DNA of 64,000 bases from Flammeovirgaceae bacterium UBA6059 (GCA_002435755.1 DIYH01000027.1:62001-126000), one strand, 5' to 3'. Numbered from the stretch's first letter, positions 36,585 through 46,331 are shown. Notes: generated by a model not told the origin, from the sequence alone. Numbers and translations: made by a program.

Positions 36585-37109
36585 TTATTCCAAAGTGCTA
36601 AAAGGACCATACTCCAACGCGTCCGCCTTCAAAAGCTCTTCTACAGATTCATTTCGAGCGCAGTTGTGTGAATCTGAGGTATCGTAGAGTGACTTGAGAC
36701 GATCTACTTGCCGAACTATCACTTTTGGCTCTTCTAGTGATACCTCTTTCCCGGTGAAGCCTTCAAATCCTGTCTTGTTATAATGAATAGGACCATCATC
36801 ACTGGTTGAAAGCACAACCAGAATCTGCAGAATGTCAGCATAACCTAAAACCTGCTGTATGTTTACGTCAACGACCGGGTGAGTGTTCTTAGCTTCGATG
36901 ATGGGTATTAAAATACCAGGTTTGCGGCTAATATACTCTGTACTCCTTTTTTTGTCGAGAGTATGCGTCTTACGGCGTACTAATATTCGACCATCTGTAA
37001 ATGACACTTCCCTCAGGATCTTTGAGCGCAAGTTCCATCCGGCCGCAAGCATGGCAGGTGTGACGTACTCATTACAGTCATCTATTTCTGAGAGGCCTTT
37101 CTTGGACAT
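36585..37109 (-). pseudogene. hsdR-hsdS fusion relic of a deleted type I restriction operon
   Basis: Codons 1-127 (37109 to about 36729) align closely with the N-terminus of the intact HsdR (MSKKxLSEID, AAGWxLRSxI, REVSFTDGRI, FTGKEVSLEE). From codon about 128 the sequence switches to the C-terminus of HsdS (KVIVRQVDRLKSLYDT, then ARNESVEELLKA). The parent order is hsdR, unknown gene, hsdM, hsdS, so one internal deletion would give exactly this. The nuclease Asp58 is Glu here, although EAK is kept. It is not expected to be functional. Confidence 0.85.
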
Positions 37110-37531
37110 AACAACAATTATGCACTCTTTAATTAAACCTAGGTTATTATTCGATCAGTTTTTAAAGTAAATTAAAAGAGGATATATATATCCTAGACTT
37201 ACAACCTATTCCGTCAAAGGTGAAAAAGATGTCGCGTTGTTTAATTAGTACGCATAACACGGCAAAGCTGAGTCACCTTCTGCTTTGAATAAGTTTTAAA
37301 CCTAATAGGTGAATTATACATCATTCGAAATAAGAAAGACTTCAATTTGAGTGAATTGACACTTTCAGAATTATACTCTTCAATTAATGTTTTTGAGAGT
37401 TCAGATATGGAAAATGTCATACGGCAAACCCTAAATATCTTATTTAAATATTTATGTAGCCTTCAAGTGATCATTCCATGATTCTAAAAAGATTTCTTAG
37501 ATAAGATGGAACAAATTAATAAATCAACTCT
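37110..37531. other. AT-rich intergenic region
   Basis: About 420 bases with no gene, terminator or repeat that I can support. Confidence 0.4.
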
Positions 37532-38113
37532 ATGGAAAAATTTAATTTAAATGAAGTCGAACAATTACGGACAGAAACAAAATCTGCGAATGTATTCGGA
37601 TTCATCCTATACACAGAATCACATTCAAACATTGTCAAAGTCCTACGAGATGACGATTACTGGAAAGGTTTTGATAAAGATTCAGAAGGTTGGATAGTAT
37701 ATTCAATTAGACCGAAACAAGGAGGTTATCACTATCCTGAAAGTCCGCCTGGTACAATGTCAATGATGATGGCGATTTGGAGCGAACCGCATGAAAACTC
37801 GAAACTACTCAAGACATTTCAAATTCAGGATACACAAAATCTTCCTTGTTTTGTAGCATTCGCTTTAGATGAATTCGGAGAGATTAAACGAGTCGTCAAA
37901 AGAATCGAAGATATGAGCATTGATAGTGCTCGAAATTCTATTAAGAACTCTATCGAAATAGTATCAAAAGCTTTGTCATTTATCAAACCTGAAAATAAGA
38001 ATTCCCCCTATGTATACCGCGAAGTACAAAAGAGAGTGGAAGGTGAAATTGCTTGGGAAAATATAGGAAAGACACTCAATTTATTTAAATACTTGAAGGG
38101 TCTTGCTGGCTGA
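37532..38113 (+). CDS. Unknown 193-aa soluble protein
   Basis: No signal peptide or membrane segment. An alpha/beta-looking N-terminal section (FGFILYTESH, then WKGFDKDSEGWIVYSIRP and PCFVAFALDEFG) is followed by a helical C-terminus. The layout faintly suggests a thioredoxin-like fold, but no CxxC exists. Family not recognised. It lies in the degraded accessory zone. Confidence 0.6.
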   Translation: MEKFNLNEVEQLRTETKSANVFGFILYTESHSNIVKVLRDDDYWKGFDKDSEGWIVYSIRPKQGGYHYPESPPGTMSMMMAIWSEPHENSKLLKTFQIQDTQNLPCFVAFALDEFGEIKRVVKRIEDMSIDSARNSIKNSIEIVSKALSFIKPENKNSPYVYREVQKRVEGEIAWENIGKTLNLFKYLKGLAG

Positions 38114-38182
38114 AGGACAAGGTGTTTTATAACATTGTCTCCACAATCAATATTTGATTTCAATTAATATCACATTACAAGA

Positions 38183-38536
38183 ATGGATCTTAATCTTATC
38201 AATATACTTTCATTAGTTCTTACTACTTTGAGTTTATTCATTGCCATACTACAAACGGTACGAATTAATAATTTAAGAACTGTCAGAGACTCGCATTTTC
38301 AACTAATTTGGCTTAAGGCCAAAGAGCTTTCAAGAGTTCTTTATGAATCACGCGAGAATGAATTAAACCAAAAAGAACTCTTTGTAAGAGCGCAAAGACT
38401 AGAAGAAAATATTGCACTTTTGATTGTCAATGTGGGCAGGTTCAATGCGAGGAAAATCGAGAAACTAAAGTTTCAAGGAATAATTGACAAATACGATTTT
38501 AATCTTTTAAAACGACTCATTCACCCTCTCAAATAG
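38183..38536 (+). CDS. Single-TM helical protein, 117 aa
   Basis: One N-terminal membrane segment (LINILSLVLTTLSLFIAIL, residues 4-22) is followed by a charged helical region. Typical of small accessory-zone proteins with an anchored coiled coil. Function unknown. Confidence 0.55.
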   Translation: MDLNLINILSLVLTTLSLFIAILQTVRINNLRTVRDSHFQLIWLKAKELSRVLYESRENELNQKELFVRAQRLEENIALLIVNVGRFNARKIEKLKFQGIIDKYDFNLLKRLIHPLK

Positions 38537-38847
38537 ATTTATCTTCAAAGGTCATTCAAAGAACTTGTCTAATAACCTCCTCTCTTAATTGTTTAGAATC
38601 TGTTTTTTACTTGAATTATTCGAGAAGAGACAAAAAGGCAAAATGATTTCATGACCTAGCTGGGTATATTTGAAAGGTGGATAATGCGCACAGAAACGCA
38701 CTTAGTGAGCCGTACATAAATGTTATACACCAGAGAAAAGGTGATGAGACGATCAACAATCGTACTTAGAAGACAATCAGAAAACACATTCTCTAACGGA
38801 GAGAGTGTTGTAAAAATATTTAACTAGACAGATACTAAACCAAACAC
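38537..38847. other. Intergenic region with a cassette-boundary-like motif
   Basis: About 310 bases. At 38675-38733 lies GGTGGATAATGCGCACAG, CGCACTTAGTGAGCC, TACATAAATGTTATACACC, sharing its skeleton with 29847-29895. The peptidase promoter should lie here. Nothing else seen. Confidence 0.35.
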
Positions 38848-41004
38848 ATGCAACAGATCTCTTTTTGGCCAACTTGTATAATGGCAGGCTTACTAATAGC
38901 AGTGTCCTCAACAGCCACAGCACAGGAAAGTGAGCTCACGCTTGATGATCTGTTCGCAACGCCAAAACTGACGGGAACCACCCCGTCCCGGCCGGCGTGG
39001 GCACCTAACAGTGAGCACTTCGCCTTTTCCTGGAACGAACCTGGAGTTCCCGGACGCGGGCTCTGGGTATCCACAACTGATGGGAAGGAAGTGCGCCTCA
39101 TTTCCGATACGGCATCCGCGTCAGTCCGCGATATTGTCTGGATCGACGCGAAAACCATTGTCAGCCTGCGAGGTACAGATCTGTGGAAGACATCATTAAG
39201 CGACGGAGATGACCTTCAGTTGATGCCCGTCGAAGCTGGTGCGCATAACCTGTCGATATCACCCAATGGCAACCAACTGGCGTATATCGCGAATGGTGAT
39301 CTATGGCTTGCTGACTTCTCTTCCAAACAGAATCGCCAGCTCACCGAGATCGGAATCGCCAGCCTCTCGAGCTTACCGAAAGGACGCTATAGCCGACCGG
39401 AACGTGAAATCGGCCCAGGCATCTGGAGTGGGCCAACGTACAAGTGGTCGCCGGATGGCAAGACCATCGCGATACACGTCGTTGACCGCCGTGAGATGCG
39501 AAAGGTACCATTCCCGGATTACCTCGCTGAAGAAACCAATCCCAACGAGGTGCGCCGAGGTTACCCTGGCGATCCAAACGAGATTCGCAGGGTTGGTTTA
39601 CTCGATGTAGAAACCGGCACCATTACCTACCTTGATTTGCCAGATCCGCACGCCAACCAGGTCATCGACTTCAACTGGTCACCGGACGGTGCGCTGCTGG
39701 TTGATATCGCTAACGACACGGCGGTTGAACGTAAACTGTTCGTCGTAGCACCTGGAGAAAGCCAAGTGCGCGAGATTTGGCGAGGTGTTCGAGAGAGTCG
39801 CATGTACACTTCGTTTGGATCTAGCTGGCATCCAGATGGCAAGAGGATCGTTTTCTTAAGCGATATGGGTGATCGCTACGGCCTTTACGCGATAGATGCA
39901 CCATCAAAGGATCTTCCGCAGCTCTTGACAGATCCATCCTACGATGTGCTGTCCGCCCCAAGTATTGCTGGTGATGCACTATTTTATGCTGGAAACGGCG
40001 TTAATCCCTACGAACAACATGTCTACCGTCTCAATACGTCTGGTGGTAAACCCGAGCAGGTGACGCATCTTGCTGGACGAAATGTAGGCTTCCCCTCACC
40101 GGATGGTCGGCACCTGGCGTTCATGCACAGCAACGACACATCACCGACCGAGCTTTACGTGGTAAGCAGTAAGGGAGGTGATGCTACTCGCGTAACCCAC
40201 TCACCATTACCTGCCTTCACGGAGCAAACCTGGGCAGCTGCGGAATACGTTAGTTTCCCCAGTCTTGTAGATGACTACACGCTGCATGCCCGGATTGTGA
40301 AACCAACCGATATGCAGACCGGCAAGAAGTATCCTGTGCTGTTTGGACCCGTGTATTCGAATACTGCGAGGAACCGCTGGGTCGGGAACTACAGCCTCAT
40401 ACAGCAATTCTTAGCCAAGAAGGGATATATTATCGTTCAGGTGGATTCACGTGGTAGCAACGGTTATGGCCGGGCATTCCGCGAAGAATTTCTGCTGGGC
40501 TTTGCCGACAAGGACATTGAAGATTATGCGAGTGCCGTTGCTTACATGGAGTCACTGGATTATGTCGATCCTGATCGCATCGGCATCTGGGGCAGTAGTT
40601 ACGGTGGTACACTCTCTGTTTATTCGCTGTTGATGAAGCCGGGCTTATTCCAGGTGGGTGTTGCTGCCGCAGCAGCTGTAGACCCGTTGTTCTTTGGCAC
40701 AGACGATGTTGCGATTGTTCGTCGACCACAGACACACCCAGAGGTCTTCGAAAGAAAAGCACTTAACTATGCAGCGAATCTGGAGGGTAAACTCCTGTTC
40801 ATCCATGGCCTCCAAGACCATGTGGTACCATTCAAAACGACGGCCGTTTTAGCCGAAGAACTGATTAAACAGGGTAAGGATTTTGACTTTGCTTTTGCAC
40901 CAGGTGCGACGCATGGATGGAGCCGGGAGCGGAATTATGATCGTTACCTGTTTGGCAAGCTAATCGAATACTTTGACCGACACCTAGCTGAGCCGTCTGA
41001 GTAG
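38848..41004 (+). CDS. S9-family prolyl oligopeptidase-type peptidase (secreted)
   Basis: A 718-aa protein with a signal peptide ending TATAQ, a beta-propeller domain built of PD40-like blades (SPNGNQLAYIANGDLWLAD, SPDGKTIAI, HPDGKRIVFLSD) and a C-terminal alpha/beta-hydrolase domain. The catalytic triad is visible: Ser584 (GSSYGG), Asp657 (HGLQDHVVPF) and His689 (GATHGW). Family members cleave Xaa-Pro or short peptides in the periplasm. Base composition is clearly richer in G and C than both flanks, and codon choice differs, so transfer from a higher-GC donor is likely. It stands alone. Confidence 0.93.
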   Translation: MQQISFWPTCIMAGLLIAVSSTATAQESELTLDDLFATPKLTGTTPSRPAWAPNSEHFAFSWNEPGVPGRGLWVSTTDGKEVRLISDTASASVRDIVWIDAKTIVSLRGTDLWKTSLSDGDDLQLMPVEAGAHNLSISPNGNQLAYIANGDLWLADFSSKQNRQLTEIGIASLSSLPKGRYSRPEREIGPGIWSGPTYKWSPDGKTIAIHVVDRREMRKVPFPDYLAEETNPNEVRRGYPGDPNEIRRVGLLDVETGTITYLDLPDPHANQVIDFNWSPDGALLVDIANDTAVERKLFVVAPGESQVREIWRGVRESRMYTSFGSSWHPDGKRIVFLSDMGDRYGLYAIDAPSKDLPQLLTDPSYDVLSAPSIAGDALFYAGNGVNPYEQHVYRLNTSGGKPEQVTHLAGRNVGFPSPDGRHLAFMHSNDTSPTELYVVSSKGGDATRVTHSPLPAFTEQTWAAAEYVSFPSLVDDYTLHARIVKPTDMQTGKKYPVLFGPVYSNTARNRWVGNYSLIQQFLAKKGYIIVQVDSRGSNGYGRAFREEFLLGFADKDIEDYASAVAYMESLDYVDPDRIGIWGSSYGGTLSVYSLLMKPGLFQVGVAAAAAVDPLFFGTDDVAIVRRPQTHPEVFERKALNYAANLEGKLLFIHGLQDHVVPFKTTAVLAEELIKQGKDFDFAFAPGATHGWSRERNYDRYLFGKLIEYFDRHLAEPSE

Positions 41005-41028
41005 ATTTTGTATCTTTCTCTAAGTGGT

Positions 41029-41256
41029 ATGTATACCTTTTGAGATACTCAGATGAATCCATCTACACCGGTTGTAAACAATCTCAGAGAACGATTTAAC
41101 AGACACAACCAAGGTAAGGTTGATTATACCAAAGAAAGGCTACCTCTAACTTTAGTGACTTACATAGCTTTTAATGACAAAAAGAATGCGTATCAATTTG
41201 AGAAGTACTTGAAATCTGGTTCAGGTTTCGCATTTAGAAATAAGCGATTGATTTGA
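41029..41256 (+). pseudogene. GIY-YIG nuclease gene with two frameshifts
   Basis: Three frames join into one small GIY-YIG endonuclease. MYTF (41029) continues in another frame as LRYSDESIYTGC (41040 onward), then in the third as NNLRERFNRHNQGKVDYTKE and on to the conserved FEKYLKSGSGFAFRNKRL end at 41256. Two single-base indels explain it: one in the TTTT run at 41038-41041, one near 41075. The longest single frame (41053-41256) lacks the catalytic N-terminal strands. Confidence 0.75.
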
Positions 41257-41267
41257 GTTTGCTAAAA

Positions 41268-41853
41268 TCACTTCGCTTTTATGTCCTTGTATTCAGTTCT
41301 ACCGATAGGAATATGGGTCCCGTCTTTCGGCTCTGCTGCGTATTTGCTCCCTGACTCAACAGTTACTTCTTTTATCTCCGAAATCTTCAGTAGGTAGGAC
41401 TTGTGGACTTGCTCAAAAGAACCTGACAACAATTGCTCAAGCTTGTCAAGTGATTTGTCATGCAATTCTTTTCTACCATAAGAGAGAAAGAGTTCCCTAT
41501 AATTGCCAGCACCTACTACATAAATCAAATCTTCAACGGGAAAAGTTGTATTCTGCGTCTTTTTTAACTGCCAGGAATTTGACGGTGTTCGCGCCTATTT
41601 TGCCTTTTGTAAGAACACAGTTTAAGGCTTGCTCTAATCGATTCTGATTGAAAGGTTTAGGCGCAAAATCTGATACCCCTAAGGTTCAGATCAAGGAGAA
41701 CAAGATCAAATGAGTTACCTCCGATAAAATCTAGTGCGGCCTGAAGTGTGTCGACATGGGCCAGTGACTGGAGGGTATTGCTAAAAAAACTCGGGTCATT
41801 CGCTCAATTCTCCTGGCAATTCTCGACTCATCTTCTATGATCCATACATTCAT
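41268..41853 (-). pseudogene. LytTR response regulator gene, multiply broken
   Basis: Beginning at 41853 the minus strand reads MNVWIIEDESRIARRIERM, a receiver N-terminus. After a frameshift in a run of seven T (about 41784) it continues as SNTLQSLAHVDTLQAALDFI and FDLVLLDLNL, containing the phosphoacceptor Asp. It then jumps, with some 40 residues missing, to SDFAPKPFNQNRLEQAL (the conserved Lys loop). After a second shift in an A run (about 41560) it enters a LytTR domain (VEDLIYVVGAGNYRELFL, then QVHKSYLLKI) ending at 41268. Three separate lesions indicate real decay. The LytTR part could still be made from a TTG at 41528. Confidence 0.8.
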
Positions 41854-42182
41854 GCTTGTCAGGAACACATTTTAATGACATTCTTCCTACCATGACCTGT
41901 TGGCATTGATGTAAGGTCCCATTTCGTCTGATAGCTTTCTGTTAGTTTGGCCTTTTTGTATTTCAGAACTTTTATCTCTGCAAAATATTGTGGTCAAGAG
42001 TGTTCATAAGACCTCCTTTCCGACGACCTCCGTACGTAGTATCTATTGGTTAGTGGAGTTGATTGAAAAATGATCTGTTTAGACAGGATTTTGAGTATAA
42101 CCCTTGATTAATCAAAGTCTGCCTCCAAGTGACACCTCTATACCATAAAGCCAGTATTTCTTAACTACCTACATTATTCAAG
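41854..42182. other. Intergenic remains next to the broken response regulator
   Basis: About 330 bases without an intact gene. A sensor-kinase partner would normally precede the response regulator here, but I cannot demonstrate one. Confidence 0.35.
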
Positions 42183-43010
42183 CTACTCAATATGTGATAA
42201 GTCCTCACCCAAATGTCTGTTTCTATTCAGTCCCTCGATAACCCTCATTTCCTCGATGGTCAGCTCAAAGTCGAATATCTCAAAATTGTGATAGATTCTT
42301 TGCGAGGTTATGGATTTAGGTATTACCGCTACACCTCTTTGGACCAACCATCTTAAAGCGATTTGCACAGGTGACTTTTGATGGACAGTTCCTATAGTTA
42401 TCAACTCGGGAATATTTGCGGCTTCACCCATCATAATAGGTCGCCAGGCTTCTAACTGGATTTGGTGATCTGTCGCAAATTTCAGCAACTCCTTTTGGTG
42501 AAGATGCGGATGCATTTCTACCTGATTAATAGCAGGTACTATACTGGAATGCTCCATTAAATCCTCTAACTGCTCGGTGCTGAAATTACAAACACCAATA
42601 GCCTTGACCTGTCCACTGGAGTAAATCTCCTCCATGGCATGGTAAGTTTCCTTGTACTTAGATTTCACAGGCCAATGGACCAAGTACAAGTCTATATAGT
42701 CTGTTTGAAGCAGCTTCAGGCTTTGATCGAAAGCAAGTAGCGTCTTTTCGTACCCTTGATCAGTATTCCAGACTTTCGTTGCAAGGAATATTTCTTTTCT
42801 GTCTATTCCACTTTCGCGGATTGCTCGCCCAACACCTTCTTCATTCTGGTAAGCTGATGCAGTATCAATTTTCCTGTACCCTGACTTAAGAGCAGCTACA
42901 ACAGCCCGTTCAACTTCGCCATCATTTTTCGCGAAAAGAACGCCCAACCCAATTGCGGGCATTTTCAATCCATTGTTAAGAGAGAAAAACGTTTGATTGT
43001 TTAAAGTCAT
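42183..43010 (-). CDS. Aldo/keto reductase
   Basis: A 275-aa NADPH-dependent (beta/alpha)8-barrel reductase. The catalytic tetrad is complete: Asp49 (IDTASAY), Tyr54, Lys79 (ATKVW) and His112 (VHWP). The cofactor-binding IPKS stretch is present (VIPKSITSQR). It is of the 2,5-diketo-gluconate reductase-like group; substrate unknown. It is downstream of, and on the same strand as, the MFS transporter gene, with 52 bases between, so the two may be co-transcribed. Confidence 0.93.
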   Translation of the reverse strand: MTLNNQTFFSLNNGLKMPAIGLGVLFAKNDGEVERAVVAALKSGYRKIDTASAYQNEEGVGRAIRESGIDRKEIFLATKVWNTDQGYEKTLLAFDQSLKLLQTDYIDLYLVHWPVKSKYKETYHAMEEIYSSGQVKAIGVCNFSTEQLEDLMEHSSIVPAINQVEMHPHLHQKELLKFATDHQIQLEAWRPIMMGEAANIPELITIGTVHQKSPVQIALRWLVQRGVAVIPKSITSQRIYHNFEIFDFELTIEEMRVIEGLNRNRHLGEDLSHIE

Positions 43011-43062
43011 GATCTGTTAGATTTTAGCTAATGAGTTTATAAATCATTTGGAGCGAATACTT

Positions 43063-44193
43063 TTACCGATGAAACCTTTGCCTTGCAATCAGGACTAGCA
43101 TTACGATGAGTAGCCCCAGCGTAAAGATCAGTGCGACCCTCAGCCCATACTGATCACCAAGGTATCCGATAGCCGGAGGACCAATAAAAAAACCAGAATA
43201 CCCAATGGTAGTGGCCATAGCAATGCCTATTCCCGGAGATACTCCCGGTGTATTTCCTGCAGTCGAGTACACTACAGGTACGACAGTAGATAAGCCTGCC
43301 CCTATCAGGAAAAGCCCGATCGTTGTAATGGGGAGATTTGGGAATAAAAGCAACATACTCAAACCTATCAGGGCAATCGTACCATCTACAATCAATAATC
43401 TTTTCTTGCCCAGTTTCAAGCTGAAATAGTCGCCAAAGAAGCGTCCGAGTGTCATGGCAAAACCAAAGACGCCAAAAGAAATAGCACTTACGGTGAGCGA
43501 ACTACCTACTACTTCGTTGATGTAGATGGCCGACCAGTCGATCATTGATCCTTCTGAAAGCATACTGCAAAAAGCGATGAATCCAAGTGGAGCAATAAGC
43601 GCATTGGGTAATATGAAGGCAGGTATGTCTTGTCGAGTTGGTTCAAGACTTCTTTTGATGAGCCGCCTTGAGGCTAGCAAGAAGCCGATCAGCCCCAATC
43701 CACCAACTGCGATCATGTGTGGTTGTAGATGAATACCTACTTTTGCAAACCATGCACCACACCCTGCTCCGACGGCCATTCCGAGGCTCCAAAAGGCATG
43801 AAAAGATGACATGATGGGCTTTTTATATCCTCTCTCTACTAATACCGCCTGTTCATTCATGGCTACATCCATTGACCCATTGGCAAAGCCCGTTACCAGA
43901 AAGACCAAGCCTTCGAGGTATAAGTTGGACTGGAGTGCAATAGCCGCACTAAAAAAGGCCAGCAAAAAAGCCATCAACTGACACACTTTTTGACTACCAA
44001 TTCTTACAGTTAACGATCCTGTAAAGGGCATAGCTAGCACAGCACCACAAGCCATTATGAACAACAGAGAGCCAAGGCCAGAATGGGTAACACCAAGGAA
44101 TGCTCTCAATTCTGGTAAGCGAGCGGTCCAGTTGGCATGGACAAATCCGTTGATGAAAAAGAAAGCTGAGACGGATATTCGTTTAGACCTCAA
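43063..44193 (-). CDS. MFS transporter
   Basis: A 376-aa protein with about 11-12 hydrophobic helices, an N-terminal FFFINGFVHANWTARLPEL and a GSLTVRIGSQKV loop between helices 2 and 3, as in the fucose-permease-like branch of the major facilitator superfamily. It is an inner-membrane transporter of unknown substrate. It is divergent from an AraC regulator, which may control it together with the aldo/keto reductase. Confidence 0.88.
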   Translation of the reverse strand: MRSKRISVSAFFFINGFVHANWTARLPELRAFLGVTHSGLGSLLFIMACGAVLAMPFTGSLTVRIGSQKVCQLMAFLLAFFSAAIALQSNLYLEGLVFLVTGFANGSMDVAMNEQAVLVERGYKKPIMSSFHAFWSLGMAVGAGCGAWFAKVGIHLQPHMIAVGGLGLIGFLLASRRLIKRSLEPTRQDIPAFILPNALIAPLGFIAFCSMLSEGSMIDWSAIYINEVVGSSLTVSAISFGVFGFAMTLGRFFGDYFSLKLGKKRLLIVDGTIALIGLSMLLLFPNLPITTIGLFLIGAGLSTVVPVVYSTAGNTPGVSPGIGIAMATTIGYSGFFIGPPAIGYLGDQYGLRVALIFTLGLLIVMLVLIARQRFHR

Positions 44194-44346
44194 GTGGTGA
44201 TTTTTTGGGTTTTATGTGCTAGTCTAAAGACTTGCGACAAAGGAATAGATCGAAGCACACACGATTTTGGTCTATCTATTCACTTTATTGGTTGATTTAT
44301 TCTGTTCTGAAATAGAATAAATCATTTTAGCGATAATTTTATCCCA

Positions 44347-45213
44347 ATGGAAGCTATACTAGAGGACATCACCAATCCGGCAGGTCAATCTTTCAAGGCT
44401 AGAAAGTATGAAAATGAAGAGGGTTGGCCGAATCCAGGCTGGCACATCCATCCGGAATATGAATTGGTAATGATCCCAGAAGGATCGGGAAGCGTCTATG
44501 CAGGCAGCCACTTTTCGTCGTATGGAGATGGGCTACTCATATTCTTAGGCCCATACATACCTCACATGCCCTTCCACAATTCGGGTCAGCAATCAAGTAT
44601 AGAGGTGGTGGTCCAGTTTCAAAATGACTTTCCTAAATATCATTTGGCTTCTTTTCCGGAGTTTGATTTGATAAGAACACTATTTACACAAAGCCATTCC
44701 GGCCTGATATTTAGTGATGGGCTCAAGAAAAAAGTGAAGGAAACGCTAATGAGCTTATGTCACCTACCGCAATCGCTGCAGCTGTGCAAGCTTCTGGAAG
44801 TCTTGGTTGTTCTTTCAGAAAGCAAAGAACATCAAACGCTCGACATACAAAAGTTCAACAAGGAACGAAACAATGGGTATGACCGGATCAATAGGACCTA
44901 TGATTATGTAGCCAATCATTACAGCGAAGAGATCAAGATAGGAGTAATTGCGGACCAAATCGGTCTAACCGAAAACTCCTTTTGCAGGTTCTTTAAGAAA
45001 ATGACGGGAAAGAGCTTCATCCAATTCGCTAACGAATACCGCATCAATAAAGCCACGGAATCGATGCATCTTGAGGACAAGAAAGTGAGTGAGATCATGT
45101 ACGAATGCGGCTTTAACGATCCTTCTTTCTTCAATCGCCAGTTCCGAAAGTACAAAGGAGTATCTCCATTAACTTACCTTAAAAAACACAAGAAAAGGCC
45201 CTTCGCAAACTAA
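44347..45213 (+). CDS. AraC-family transcription regulator with cupin sensor domain
   Basis: A 288-aa protein. The N-terminal cupin-like domain (WHIHPEYELVMIPEGSGSVY, then LGPYIPHMPF) would bind a small molecule. The C-terminal AraC HTH (about 185-285) has both helix-turn-helices (IGVIADQIGLTENSFCRFFK and VSEIMYECGFNDPSFFNRQF). It is divergent from the MFS transporter and reductase genes, the usual layout for a local regulator of a transport/catabolic operon. Confidence 0.93.
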   Translation: MEAILEDITNPAGQSFKARKYENEEGWPNPGWHIHPEYELVMIPEGSGSVYAGSHFSSYGDGLLIFLGPYIPHMPFHNSGQQSSIEVVVQFQNDFPKYHLASFPEFDLIRTLFTQSHSGLIFSDGLKKKVKETLMSLCHLPQSLQLCKLLEVLVVLSESKEHQTLDIQKFNKERNNGYDRINRTYDYVANHYSEEIKIGVIADQIGLTENSFCRFFKKMTGKSFIQFANEYRINKATESMHLEDKKVSEIMYECGFNDPSFFNRQFRKYKGVSPLTYLKKHKKRPFAN

Positions 45214-45677
45214 CTATTGGCATAGCCCGAAGTACCCCTTTTAGCAACCAGCTCACTTCATCAATCTGGTTCGCAAAATCCAACTTAACAGCCTCATTAC
45301 GCTTTACGTTTGACCTCTTAATGTCAAATTTGACCATTGAGCGGATACACCTGCTTGAAGGTAATATCATCAAATATGCTTCATTACCTTGATCTGATTT
45401 GATGATAGTATATCACAAAACAAATGACCGCATAGCTGCGGAATTGATTATCGTCTGGCTTAAATAGCTTTACATCTTCAATGTTTTCGCTGAGTTCAAG
45501 ATACTCGTTACCTCGGCAAATTGATGCTTACACACTCATCCACGAGATTATTTTCACTTTTGCTACGGCCTCCAGAGAGGCTGTGGTCTTACAAAAGCTT
45601 ACTTTCAGGATAGCTGGGAATCCAATTTGACCTCCGTTCAGGATCATGATATGAAAACTCAATCAAGCAATAAAACC
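45214..45677. other. Intergenic region, possible gene remains
   Basis: About 460 bases. The minus strand carries short open stretches with protein-like composition (for example around 45430-45520, reading EYLELSENIEDVKLFKPDD) broken by stops, so there may be a decayed gene, but no family could be named. Confidence 0.35.
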
Positions 45678-46331
45678 TCACTCCTCTTCAAAAGGGAAGT
45701 AATCCAGCACATCATACTCCCAAACATTTGTTGGAAAGATCACTACTAGATTGGCTGTCTCTTCACCTATGTTCTTAAAGGCATGTGGCACCATTGGAGG
45801 AATATTGACGATATAAGGTGCCTGAATGGTGAAAAGTGTATCACCCAAAGCGTATAGTATCTCCCCTTGCAGGAGCACATGAGATTCTTCACCTTTGTGC
45901 GTATGCATGGGAGGAGCTCCTCCAGGGAACGTTTCAGTAATACCAATAACCAGGTTTTGATAGCCGTGCTTGTAACCTTCCATAACATGAACATATTCAC
46001 CCGGTCCAGGATTGATTGCCGGCAGGTCTTCAACGCTTGCTGCATACTCACTCCAATACTTCAACTCTTTTGTTTCGTAACCCGAAGGAACCGTTCTTCG
46101 CTCAAGCACTTTATGTGAGTGATGCTGTGCATGTAGATAGTCCATGATAGAATCCGGTATAGTTTTTACTTCGGCTACAAGTTCCTCTAGCGAAAATGTC
46201 TCCCTCACATTAGGATGTGTATGAGTATCGTCTCCATGTGAATGAGTCTGCCCGTTTTGAGGTTCTTTTGGTTGACATGACACTACTGCAAGCGATACAA
46301 TAACCATTAGGATTTTTTGGATGGATTTCAT
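45678..46331 (-). CDS. Cupin-domain lipoprotein
   Basis: A 217-aa protein with a lipoprotein signal peptide (lipobox at LAVVSC, Cys19), a His-rich N-terminus (HSHGDDTHTH) that could bind metal, and a cupin domain with the classic PPMHTHKGEESHVLLQGE motif and later PPMVPHAFKN. It is an envelope-anchored, probably metal-binding protein of unknown reaction. It is divergent from the hybrid sensor kinase gene, which may regulate it. Confidence 0.88.
   Translation of the reverse strand: MKSIQKILMVIVSLAVVSCQPKEPQNGQTHSHGDDTHTHPNVRETFSLEELVAEVKTIPDSIMDYLHAQHHSHKVLERRTVPSGYETKELKYWSEYAASVEDLPAINPGPGEYVHVMEGYKHGYQNLVIGITETFPGGAPPMHTHKGEESHVLLQGEILYALGDTLFTIQAPYIVNIPPMVPHAFKNIGEETANLVVIFPTNVWEYDVLDYFPFEEE

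Noticed and set aside
45179..45373. Minus-strand 64-codon frame downstream of the AraC gene
   Set aside because: It overlaps the end of the AraC gene, has a poor start context and shows no domain. Kept only as possible gene remains in the gap entry.
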